Source: Symsagittifera roscoffensis
Taxonomy: Eukaryota; Xenacoelomorpha; Acoela; Convolutidae
Direction: 5' to 3'
DNA: 64,000 nt
Assembly (NCBI RefSeq): GCF_963678635.1
Contig: NC_087063.1
Location: 40,252,759 to 40,316,758, forward strand
How positions within the stretch are numbered: the first letter of the stretch is position 1; every line of letters begins with the position of its first letter. Under the pieces are notes generated by a model, which was given only the letters and a program-made list of their open reading frames with translations, was not told the origin of the DNA and did no database searches. Position numbers and translations under genes: made by a program. Positions 1 to 11,177 of the stretch are shown piece by piece.

Positions 1-611
1 TTCATGTTTTTTAATTCTATTTATAGTCGAATCTTTTTGCCTAACTTAAGCACCTTCAAATAGATCATTTAAGCTATCGACCCGATGTTTTTAAAGGAAG
101 CACACAGTTGAACCCTTCTCCTGAATAATTGATGTGCGACTGGCGTTGTTTTTACCTTTCCATTCAATTCCTTTAGTTGTAATGATTTCATTTCTAGTTC
201 TAGCCTTATATATATGCTCTTAGCGCGGTGTATAACCGCTTCTATTCCTAAGCCGTATAGCAGGACTGGCTTTAGGAAAGTCTAGATGAGGAGAACATTT
301 TTCCTTAGTGTCAACCGTTTAGAGACCAGGGCCGGTCTAAGACCTAGCATTGCTATCTTTGTATTAGAAATGCGAACGCTGATAGCCTTGTAAGCGCTGC
401 GATCGGATGCTATGCTGCTGCTGAGATACTCAAAGTGATTAACCTGTTCAACCTGTTCACCGAGTACATTGATAGGAACATTAGAATTTTCTTTGCTGTT
501 ACTTACAATACTTTTAGTTTTCTCGACAGATATTTCGAATTGAGCCAATCCAAAGGTTTTTGCCATCGCATTCAGCGACTTGGTAGCATTTGCTTGGTTG
601 TCAGAGATCAA
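1..611 (-). mobile_element. LINE fragment, reverse-transcriptase C-terminal part
   Basis: Read on the minus strand, 611 to 282 is an open frame with the pattern of the palm/thumb part of a LINE reverse transcriptase: a VEKTKSI motif, then INVLGEQVEQVNHFEYL, then a stretch ending in LRKNVLLI. Downstream (below 282) a VLLYG-like motif can be read, which normally follows in RTE-like and related endonuclease-reverse transcriptases. No catalytic YxDD box or endonuclease is included, so this is a short 3' piece. Clade is uncertain; RTE is the best guess. It abuts the BEL/Pao fragment at about 610. Confidence 0.7.
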
Positions 612-1009
612 AGCCAGATTTCAGAAATGTCGGTTTTGTTTTCAATGTAGAAGGGACCAAAAAAACATACTCCAGTATTAGTGAATAGGAAAAAATTGTT
701 TTCGTCGGGGTATCGTTTAAGTAATGGTGCCATGATAGGCTGGAGTTTGTCTGTTTTGTACTGTCGACACAGGAAAACGTGATGAGCCATTGAACAAAGA
801 GTTTGTCGTATCCCAATGATGTGGTCGCGCTGCTGCTTTAAAAATTTGAAGAACTCTGTTCCTTGACGCATGCAATTTTGGTGCACATGCTGTAGATAAA
901 GTTCAATTGTGAAGTAGAGATAAACTTTTGATTCACAAAGATTGGAAAAAATGTTGTTGCTTCCTCTTATATTTTTGATGATAATGCAAATACAATTAAA
1001 ATATACCAA
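608..1009 (-). mobile_element. BEL/Pao LTR-retrotransposon fragment (integrase N-terminal region)
   Basis: The minus-strand frame reads like the start of a BEL/Pao integrase: a zinc-binding-like segment with HH and C residues (MAHHVFLCRQY), then DKLQPIMAPLLKRYP and FTNTGVCFFGPFYI. The last motif matches the conserved 'F.ytGvDyFGPf' motif at the start of the Pao catalytic core. Only about 130 codons remain. It is an old fragment with no LTR seen beside it. Confidence 0.72.
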
Positions 1010-4000
1010 ATTACATTAGAAACACCGATGAAAAGTTTTTTTTGGACAATTCTACTTCCTTGGGAAGTCCAAAAAAGAATATCTTTCAACCGCGAGACCT
1101 TGAAATAGACTTTTCAATAGACTCAGGAGCAGAAACAATTATCAATAAAGTCAATCATGGAATGAAAAAATTTATTACACCCTAAATATACCTTTTTCAA
1201 AATTTTCAGCAATTTAGCTAAAGCACAAGTCCCAAGCTTAACAAATTGTAGACTTCTTCAATTATTGCTGATACTAATAAGAATGATGAAACGAACAAAC
1301 AAATATTTCGTATCACAGATTTTAAACTTAAAATAATAGATATACATTTCATTACTAAATTCGTACCAGGGATTAATATCTTAAAAGCTAATTTACAAAT
1401 AAAGATAAGTACTCGCGAACAATTAATACTTGTTGAACATTGTTCCAGCGACTTAAAAAACAAGCTACAATAAATTCAAAACCAACAACGAAAACATTAG
1501 AAACCATTAAGTGGATATGCATATAGATTTTCCAAATAACCATTAAACAAATTCATCAAAACAAAAATGATCAAAACACACGACATTACACATTTCTGTC
1601 ATTGAATTCAGACCGATTCACAAAGTTTTCGAGTAAGAATCTCTCCAATCAAATACACAAAAAAAACAAATACAGATATAATCGCAATACATGTATACAA
1701 CAATTCACCGTACAAAATCACACTCTCCCCAGGTTTACTCGGATTTTGCGAAATAAATGCAACACAACGTCCAAATCAAGAAAGGGCATAGAGAGTCAAA
1801 AGTTTTTTAAAATTTTCAAACATTTGTCAAACGTAGAATTATCAATTAGCAATATATAAAAAAACCAAGAGGAAAGACCGATCACAAAAACTCCTTGTTT
1901 TAAACCTACCTTCCAATTTCAAAAGTCACAGCAGAGCAGCAAAAATTTCTAACAATGTTTATTTTCAAAATTTAAAAGTTGTTATAGGAAAAATTGTGTT
2001 AGCCCTTTTTAGCTATCTAAATTTAAAATATACTATTTCTTTTTCTCAGAAATTTTCAGCCAAAAAACAACCAATGATATCAATTCAAGTAGTCACACAT
2101 TTTTGAAACCACTGCTATTATTAGCGGACAAATTTCCAATTTGAGCTACAGCTAAAAAATACTAAGCTCAATCAGCCTAAAGATGAATTACCGCACAAAA
2201 CCCTTGGTCCTCCAATAAGTGATAACAAGAATTAGCAACCTTACATCTAAACTTCCCTTACCAAAACTCCTCCACACTACCAAAACTTCTCCATACCCAA
2301 ACCACTTAAGAAAAATCAACAAAAAGTTCGACCCCACGTATTAAAAAAAACCTTTCGAAAAAGCAAATCATTTTTCGAATGCTCACTTTACAGTCAGTCG
2401 TTCAAATTTTCAATACACTTTTCTTCAGTTTCATACAACTTTTATCGAATTATTTAAATTTTTGTATTTTTCTCTTGAGCGATGTTTTAGAACTAACAAT
2501 GGCTGTTTAATAATCTTTTGTGTACAAATCGCAAATTTCTACTTTCTACTGCAAAGATGCAGTTCTCTTTCCTAACCCAGCGACAACGTAACCAGGTACG
2601 ATAATCAATATCTTTTTGAATGTGAATCGAACCTCAACGACCAATTGATATTTGTTCAGAAACAACTTTTTCAACCCTACAGGAAATTTTTTCCCTGCTA
2701 TCAACAACTTCAGTAACAAATTTATAATCTCTGAATAGCTTTCCAATAATTCTTTGACAACATTTGAATAATAGATATCAGGAACAACAAAATACAAATA
2801 AACCACTACGACCAGATTTGAACACCTTCGTAGCACCACCTCCTTCATTTGACCGTCATCTAAATAGTAGTCGCCTACCTAATCGGGCAGTAACTCGACT
2901 ACACTACAGACACGATATACTCAAAGTTATCCAACAGCAAAAAAGTCAAAAACTATCTCAACAAAGTTTAGTACTCTAATTCGAATTAACAAAAAAGTTG
3001 ATTAACTCATTCAAAATAACCCATTGCCATAATCCCAACCAGATATCACATTTTAATCTTCGCTTCACCCATCTATCTGCACAGAACTAACTTAAAAATA
3101 TGACAGGTCCACAAAAAAGAAAAACAGGCTAAATTACATTATACAATCCATTTCCAGGACTATCAAACATATATATCTTCCAAGACTCTTGTTAATTAAT
3201 TCCTTTTACCTCTTAGTACAACTAAACAAACAATTCACAAAACCCTTTCGACGAACATGACCCCATGATCTGCTACAATTCTCACAGATTATAAGTTCAC
3301 AGGAAAATTTTCTGAAGAAAAAAACTTTGTTCGTAAGTCTCAAACGGAAATAAAACAAACTCAGTCATGAATCATACTACCAGATTAATACTGAAAGATT
3401 ATAACATCTTAAACCCGATGATTATAAAAATGAACCAAAAAATTTGAATCAATGAAACAAAAATGACATTGCTCGAACATTAGAAAAATTTTTACGTCTT
3501 TCCCGATTCAAATCATCAATATGAAGATGACAGCATCAATGCCATATTGAAATAGATGAAAAATTGCCTTGCCACGGTGCATACGGACAATTAACTTATG
3601 ACATCTAAATTAAACACGATCAATTAACTTAAACTAAGAAACCCATGATGAAAATTGTATACCCCACAGAAGAAACTCAGATGGAAACCCCTATAAAAAC
3701 AAACAAGGTAATGACATAAAAACAACACTTTTTCAAGTTTACCCTGAAAATGAATTAGCATGCAGATATTGGAAACAGTTATTTAGAACTCAGTACTCAG
3801 AAATACTAGTCGAATATGATGAAGGTTTCGATATGAAATCAGTAAAGCTCCTATACCACGAACACGCTTCATATCAAAACAAAAACGATGAAAAAATTTA
3901 CATACCAGTCATGTTACAGAAAAGTATTGGATCAATTGGTGAAAAGTTCCTACCAGAAATCCGTGACAGTAAACGCTAACAAAAATTGTCACTAATGAAT

Positions 4001-5599
4001 AACCTGTAACTTGCAGCAATCCAATACAACATTAATCTTGATAAGAAACTCGACTATACTATCAGTCGATTTTTTAAAGAAATGTCACTACCATAGCTGG
4101 AAAGATTACATCACTTATATGAACTGGAATTAACTCAAAATCTACAATCATTAGCATAAACAGTTTTAAAAATACCTAATGCAGCATGCTTACTCTCAGG
4201 CAACCGCTCAATTTGTTTTGAGTAGGGAGGAAACATCTTTTGTTACTTTAACTGCACTAAACAGGTCTCACCACTATATATAGTTGAAGACAAAAGATGT
4301 TATCAAAGTTTACCTATTTTCTACTAAAATAAAGTTCCTGTTGTCGATAAATTATAACGACCTACAGGTTTTTGGTCTGTGCTGATCTGAATTTAGCCAC
4401 AACGTAGTACAACTAAATCCCAGCGAAGATAAATGTTTTCGTCTCACCTTATACCCCACCTCACGCCACCTTTAAAGAAATTTTCAGCTGAAAGTATACG
4501 CGCTTTAGCTCGAAGCCCCAATAGAAATTTACAATCCATAGGAATATAAACTAAATCCGATATACAACATCTCATCCGTACAAAACAAATTCAAGATTTT
4601 CTTACGAAAATAAACATTATCCAACGACATTCAGTAGATCAAAACCTTAGCAAACTCGCAGAAACAGCAGGTTTACCAGACATTTACAATTAGGACCACA
4701 GTGGATGTTTTAAAGAAACTAAAGATTATTTTTATCGTAACGGAATAAAATACCGCCCACAAGATATCTCGCCGATTAATATCTTTAGGTTTTTGCTCAT
4801 CAAAAACGAATAACAAAATTTTTCAGGATAGCTCTGTTACATCTTAGATAGATTGACAAAACTATACGCCATGTTTAATTCCATACAAATTTTATTCTCC
4901 TTTCTTCAGGGAAAAATAACAAATGGGCAATTCACACACAAGTCAATAGATAAGCTAGCAAAGCAAGAATATTTTTCGCTTTTCTATGGAATTTTTTCAC
5001 GTCCTTTAACAAAACTCTCCTATATTCGCAAATTAGTGAGTTTTGTAGGAAACTATCAAGATAATCAAACACATACGATACTCCACAAAACAATTCAAGT
5101 ACTACACCCACAGCACCATCATATTTACAAAAATTATCAAATAACAATCAGTTACAAATTACACCACAAAACAGTAAAACTATATTTTTAATAGCATCAC
5201 GCATTAAACATAACATCGAAAATAACTGCACCATTTGAAAGCAACATTTAACACATCGCAGCCACACAATAAACCTTTGTTCTCAATACAATCAGTTTTC
5301 TTAGCCCACGATGAGCCAAAAAATTGGATCACTCAGTCGTTCTCTTTCTTACGCCTCCAACCTCCAACAGCAACACTCTGCCTTTTCAATTTACGATCTC
5401 GTTTTTTCTTCTTGGTCTGTTTTCAGCCCTAGTTTTTTATAGTTTTTTAACTAACTCATCTCAAAAGCACGCCGATGATTCAATACAAACTGTTTTTGAA
5501 GCGTACATAATCATAACTCTTAAAACATTCCCACCATTGACACCCTTGACTAATTTTTATACTCTGGACTCAGCTCCAATAACTACTCACAAGCACCTT

Positions 5600-6952
5600 T
5601 TATTCAAAAAAAACTCCCCCAACTCCAGTAGTGTTGTCCACGTCCAATTCCTCCTACATCGATGCAACACCCATTCTTTCCTCTCTTTCTAGTAACATTA
5701 CCGATACTCCCTGCCCCATGACTGACGACGAGCTTGAACACGACATCGATGAGTCTATCCAACACCAACAACAGATTTACAATACTGGCCGACACCTCAC
5801 TATCCTTCACTAAACCCACTCCACTTCTCTATCCGAAACAATCTTGATCATCCATTCGCAACGCTCCCACTCGCGCACAACGCCTCTTCATGAAAAGAAA
5901 GTACCCTACTAACCCACTTATGTATTTACTTAACCGCCCATCGCCATCAAAATTCATTTGTAGTAGCCACCCTTGACATACTAACTTCCCACAGTTTTTA
6001 CTCGAGAACCTTCCATTTTTTCTCCACTACTCTTATGACAACACCGAAGCCCAAAGCCATCGTAAGACCTATGTAGACCAATACTACGCTTTCCTTACAC
6101 TTTCCTGGATAACTTTCTCTAACCTTACTAAATTTTTAAAGATTCCACTGAAATCCAACGACGATGATGCAGAATTTTATACCAACACCATCTACCAACT
6201 CACTATTGCACTACAACTGAACCAAATCATTAACATTGGATTCTCGCATGTACTTAAATGCTTCATCGCACGAAAATCTAAGCAGTTTCCTATCACGCAC
6301 TGTGATCACACCGTCATCCGCTAAATGGAAGATTCACCTTCTGACACAGATCAAACAGTAAACTCGCAGAAAGTTTTTTTATCGAGATCGATTACACATT
6401 TGACATAGATAGCTACAAGAAGTTCGACCATGTTATTGATCACGCACTACAAAATAATGAAGCATATGAATTGTTCTTTACTCATTTTGATCAATGTTAT
6501 CTAACCTTTAACTTCCTTATTCCTTTAAAACGCAAAATCAACTGCTCGCATGAAGAAATGCTAAGCACAAAGCTTGCTCACACTCACACTTATTATCGTT
6601 TCATTCAACGCCACTTTATAAAGAGCTCCCCAACCGGAAAGCCCCATCATCACTAAATGTTTATCAATTCCAATTATCTTCATTTTTTCTTAACTTCACG
6701 TACTGTATCGAAACAACTAACCTGCGCGGCATCCTCCGAATTTATAACCCCATCCGCCATATGTATATGTTTTATCCCCTCAAAAACAACCTCTCTCGTG
6801 AAGATTCCAGTCCCATTATTATCCCGCAGGAGTACATCAAACCTATCGAAATACCCCTTTTAGAAGACACTCAAAACACTAAATTTGATCACAAGCTCTA
6901 TAACCTCATACAAAACTCTCACCACGATTTTTCCGCCACTCCGAAATAAATT
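5600..6952 (+). other. Accessory ORF region of E1, shared with E3
   Basis: This region is similar in DNA and in conceptual translation to the minus strand of E3 (about 41.6-40.2 kb). Shared words include PIIIP/PIIIL, a KFDHKLYNLIQ-like block and a Cys-containing block near 6,540. It lies between the unassigned middle of the element and the 3' noncoding region. No known domain was recognised. It is decayed in both copies. Confidence 0.55.
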
Positions 6953-8583
6953 GCGCACTAGATCTTTTTTTGGCCACTTTTACAAAATTAAAACGTCATT
7001 CACATGCTCGCAAAGCTTTTGATGCACTCGCCCACACATGAAAATAAATTATCAAATGGAGTTTTGTTTCAGAACCCGACCCACAAATAGAAGGATTTTA
7101 TTTTTCATACAAAATATTTTTTTAAATTTCAGCCACCATTTTTACACGTGCATCTGGTTACTTTCTTTTAGATTTCACCAGTAGTTTTTGAAAACAACAA
7201 AAAATCAAAATAAAAAATGAATTTTTTGTAAAACTTTTAAATAAAAAGAGAACTGTTTGTTGTAAACTTATAAAAAGTTGTAAAATTTTTACGCAGCTAT
7301 AAATTAATAATATCATGCCGTAAAATTTGTATACGCAATGTTGATTTGATAATGATTAATCAAACAAGTTAAAAACCAACTTTTTTTAAGTGTGCTATAT
7401 TTGTAACTTTCCCAACTTGCTTTTTGAATTGCCCAAATTTCACGCACTCATTTCATACAATTCATTCACTCCCCTCTACGATATTCAAGAAATAAATGAG
7501 TTTCTAGTTTGACACACTAACTGATAACAATTTTAACTCGCATTTACACGTTTGCAACTTTTCCTTAACCTGGTTGGACAAAGGAATTAAAGCTGTACTG
7601 AAATCATCAACGCAGCTTTCTAACACCACTATACCAATAACATGTACAGGAAAGTATCAAGGTACCCAAACCAGATTAGTCCCAGAATAAACTCGACAAA
7701 ATATTCTTTTGAACTTCAACTCAAGATTTAAGTAAGACCTCATGAAGCTCTAATAAAAGCAAAGATAACACAAACCAAAAAATCCGTTTTTGAGAAAAGG
7801 ACACAACTAAGGATACAAAAGAAAAAACAACTGATAAAAAAGAAGGTTTTACTCGAATAGATACTACTCTCAAAGAGATGACTAAAGTCAATCTCCTCTA
7901 GCGCCTACCAGCTAAACGTCGGAACCTCGACCTCGACACAATTTTTACCAAGGGTAACTCTAATGTGAGGATCTCTTGAAAAATAAACGAAATAATTAAA
8001 ATGCTTTTGCGAAAACAACTGACAAAGGATCATGACTAAAACTGATTTTAGTAAAAAATGAAGATATGTATAGTGTAAAAGAGTTCTCAGAGCAAAAGAA
8101 ACGAGCAGCAAAAAGGAGATGAAACTCGATGATTTCCCGACTCTGGATTGGCAAATCTAATGGTTTCGCCTGCCGCAGTCACAACCCTCGCAAAATATAA
8201 ATTAAATCTCGCATCAAAGGTATCCATTGAGCAATAACTATGACCAACTCGATTTTGAACCCAAAAATACGGATCCTAATCATTTGGGGCTGCACTCAGA
8301 GAAGTCAAGCCCTATCTCACCATTTGACAAATACTTGAGAATGATCGTAGTCTCGCTTTGCTTAACGAAATCGACTAGTCACTATATCAATCTGCAACCT
8401 CGACACGATCTTTCAACTCGCTACAATATTCGTTAATCTCTACTTTTTCACGACAGCAACTATTTGACAAAAACCGAGCAACTGCCTCTCTTCTCAAAGA
8501 ATCTACTCAAAAAGAAATTTTAATTCACTACATCCTTCATTAGAGTAGCTTAAGACTTAAAAACTTCCTAAAATTTGGATGGG

Positions 8584-8971
8584 TGCAACCAGTTTAAAAC
8601 AAGTTTTTAATATATCCAATAATTTTCCTGATAACTATCACTGTAAAATACTTAGAACTAACCAATCATGATGCATGACGGAAACTTACAATAGTTTGTA
8701 AGGGTGAAACTATCTATAGTGTCAGCCAGAGAAGATTAACTTTAACTGAGAAAGCAATTCTCCTCTAACCTTACAAGAGTACTAGTATATACTAGATCTA
8801 TTGAGACTAGGAAATATGAGAGTAAAATTAAGATCGGGATAAGACTAAGAAGTTGCACGAATCTATCTGGCCCTAAATAAGACGGCACGAATCTACCCGG
8901 TCGCGTGACGAACAGACGGTGTACCTTATCCAAAATTACTCTATGAGAAAGCCACCCCGGGCTTAAACGCA
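8584..8971 (+). repeat. 3' LTR of E1
   Basis: The reverse complement matches the LTRs of E2-E4, including the shared block around 'gatagattcgtgcaacttct'. It starts TGCAACC directly after the conserved GGATGGG just upstream of the LTR and ends near CA at 8,971. It is about 388 bp and clearly diverged from the E2 LTR. Confidence 0.8.
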
Positions 8972-10264
8972 GTATAACGGCTAAATTCCCTTAAATATGG
9001 TCATACTTTACCCCGTACGAGCTTTGTTTTAGGTACCTGTCGGGCAGAAAAAATCGTCCCTATGTCATAGTTCCAGACACTTTGTGACTTGTCCAAAATA
9101 ATAATCCCAAGTAGTGTGTTTTTATACTTCACGTGATTGAGAAAAACTGGGCATACAATGGATCTCTCTGCTCACTCTGGCCTCAGCCGAAGATTATTTT
9201 TCAATTTTAGATCTTAGCTGACATCATGAACGGGATTAATAATGGTTGTCTACGAATTTTATTTTATTTTCAATTACCGGAAAAAAGTTGCATTTTTGAG
9301 TTAGAGGTACAATTCTGAATCTTTGCTTCTGAATGATAAAAACGACATCGAAAGTAATCATTCTGTTGATGGTACTTGTGAAAAACTGGTTTAGTGAAAA
9401 ATACAGGCTAGCCAACAAAATATTGGCGTTAAATCATAACATGCAGCTCTATAAATTACAACATCGAGTTTAAAACACGTTTTGAAAATAATCAAAAAAG
9501 TTATTTGGCAACGTGCAAAAGCAAAGCCGTTTAACTGACGAGTTCTATCGCGTTAATTGTGCTTTACTCGCTGAAGACTCAACTTGAGATTTTACTTTTA
9601 GTTGATTTTTGGCAGCAGCGGGCTATTGGCACCAGCTCATTTTGAATTTATTCCAAATTTTAACTCAATTTTTATTATTTATTCACTTCAAAGTGACCAA
9701 ACGTACTTAATCTTTATCAATTAAAACAAATTTGTTTGTTTACTTTGCATATGACCTGCAATTTTCTAAATTATTTATCAATTTTTTCAAAATGATGGTA
9801 AGAAAGTTGTTTTTAATATTTCCAAGATAATGAATGATACAAAGATTTCCCGACTGTTTTTATTGTATAGATGAAAATGTTTTACTTTACAAAGTTATGA
9901 AACATTCGAGAAAAAATTTAAACGATTCAACATTTTTCTTCAAATTTTCTCCAACAAAAACAAATTTGACGCTTATGTTCTTACTAATTCAACTTAAAAA
10001 AACTTACTAATTCAGAAGACTTGAAACTAAATTGAAATTAACTGTTCAGTTATTTAGATATAGCTAACCTTCTATATAATAATTATTTTCTTGTTTTTCA
10101 ACGTCTGGTCTGGTTCAATCAACTGAAATACAAAAATGCCTCTTTAGCTGGGTTCCTCAATGGTTCGTTTTGCTTGTCTGTTTCCAAGTTTCATTCTTTT
10201 TTCTTAAATTTGTTTTTATTGTTAATTGTATATGTTATTGTATGATTATATATTTATTGTATAT

Positions 10265-10380
10265 GTTCCGATGATTAATTGTGGTACCTGATTTTGCGTT
10301 GAAAGCCAAAAAAAACTAAAACACCCGAATACAAAGTTTCTCCCCATTTTCAATGGTCGGAACAACAACTACTTAAGTTT
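10265..10380 (-). repeat. Dispersed repeat S, copy 1
   Basis: The reverse complement closely matches 24,421-24,525 (GTTGTTGTTC then gaccattgaaaatggg, ttcgggtgtgtttt, aaaatcaggta). A related, more diverged form occurs at 31,480-31,625 and its duplicate at 33,480-33,625. No terminal repeats or coding were seen, so it is unclassified. Confidence 0.6.
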
Positions 10381-10463
10381 TACTTTTCTGTTTGTTTCTT
10401 AGCATAAAATTGCTTCACCCGCTATGCATTTTTAAAAGTAACAGCCCTTGACCATCAAAAGCG

Positions 10464-10498
10464 TGCCAGTTCCAAATGCCAGTTCCAAAAGCGTGCCA
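10464..10498. repeat. 13-bp direct repeat with three TGCCA words
   Basis: TGCCAGTTCCAAA occurs twice in direct tandem, followed by a third TGCCAGT. TGCCA resembles an NFI half site (TTGGCA on the other strand), and the cluster lies about 550 bp upstream of the first visible NFI exon. Regulatory function is only a possibility. Confidence 0.4.
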
Positions 10499-11033
10499 GT
10501 GGAAGTAGCCAAATATTTATAGTTCCCTTTGGAGCTATTCTACGACAGCCATTTCTGGTTGACCAACCCTATAAATTTTGTAAAGCCGCCTTCGGTACTA
10601 ATGTATAAAATTTTAGACGGCAGAGCTCTCACAAAAAAACGCGCAATTTTTGGCCAAAACTCCCCCCCCCTCCCAAAAAATAACGGCTCTAAAACGTCGA
10701 TTATGGCATGTTTTGTCAATAAAATGACTGCAGCGCTGAAAAATGTCTGAATATGGCCATTCTAGTGTTCTCAAAAATTTCAAAATGGCTGGCCTAAAAA
10801 ACAAGACCTTCAGTGCGGAGAAGCAATCGAAATTAAAGGCGACAATTAAATAGTTATAGGGTAATCAAGCTCTAAAAGAAACAATCGCATTTTTTTCGCA
10901 AGAATCCAACCGCACACCTCAAAGATGCGCTAAAAGGTTAGAACATTCTTGGCTACTTGTGCCGAATTTAGCTATTTTTATTTAAAATTGCCATTAATTA
11001 GTGTTTGCTAGCTATTATATGTTGATGTTCTAG

Positions 11034-11177
11034 GACGAATTCCATCCTTTCATAGAGGCCACTCTGCCACACGTGAAGTCCTTTTCGTTCACATGGTTCA
11101 ACCTGCAGGCCAGGAAAAGGAAGTTCTTCAAGAAACACGAGAAGAGACTCACACCCCTGGAAGAACGCAAAGTCAAG
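11034..11177 (+). CDS. NFI: NFI exon: start of DNA-binding domain
   Basis: It encodes [18 protein letters not shown] through ERKVK, 48 codons, phase 0 at both ends. The acceptor is ttctag and the donor gtaaaa. The start of the exon (DEFHPF) coincides with the start of vertebrate NFI exon 2. Confidence 0.95.

Larger units (their letters stand above)
1028..8971 (+). mobile_element. Ty3/gypsy LTR element E1, old 5'-truncated copy
   Basis: This is a degraded + strand copy of the family also seen at 14.2-22.6, 38.4-42.0 and 52.5-55.5 kb. From about 1.03 kb it resembles the protease region of E2 (DLEIDFSIDSGAET near 1,100). At 1.5-2.0 kb it resembles E2's pre-RT region. The middle (about 2.5-5.2 kb) is unassigned; a cysteine-containing segment near 4.2 kb is loosely envelope-like, as in some animal gypsy elements, but this is weak. 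From about 5.6 to 6.95 kb it carries an accessory ORF region shared with E3. A 3' noncoding stretch follows, then one LTR. The 5' LTR and gag are absent and no RT or integrase was recognised. It is broken many times and looks old. Confidence 0.82.
8972..11033. other. Stretch upstream of the first visible NFI exon
   Basis: No exon was recognised here. It is either the NFI first intron or 5' flank. The usual short first exon of NFI genes (a few codons ending before DEFHPF) was not identified, so the start codon may lie here or left of the window. The stretch holds a dispersed repeat near 10.3 kb, a 13-bp direct repeat near 10.47 kb and a scrap of the hAT-MITE family near 10.6 kb (cgcgcaatttttgg, polyC). 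Confidence 0.5.
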
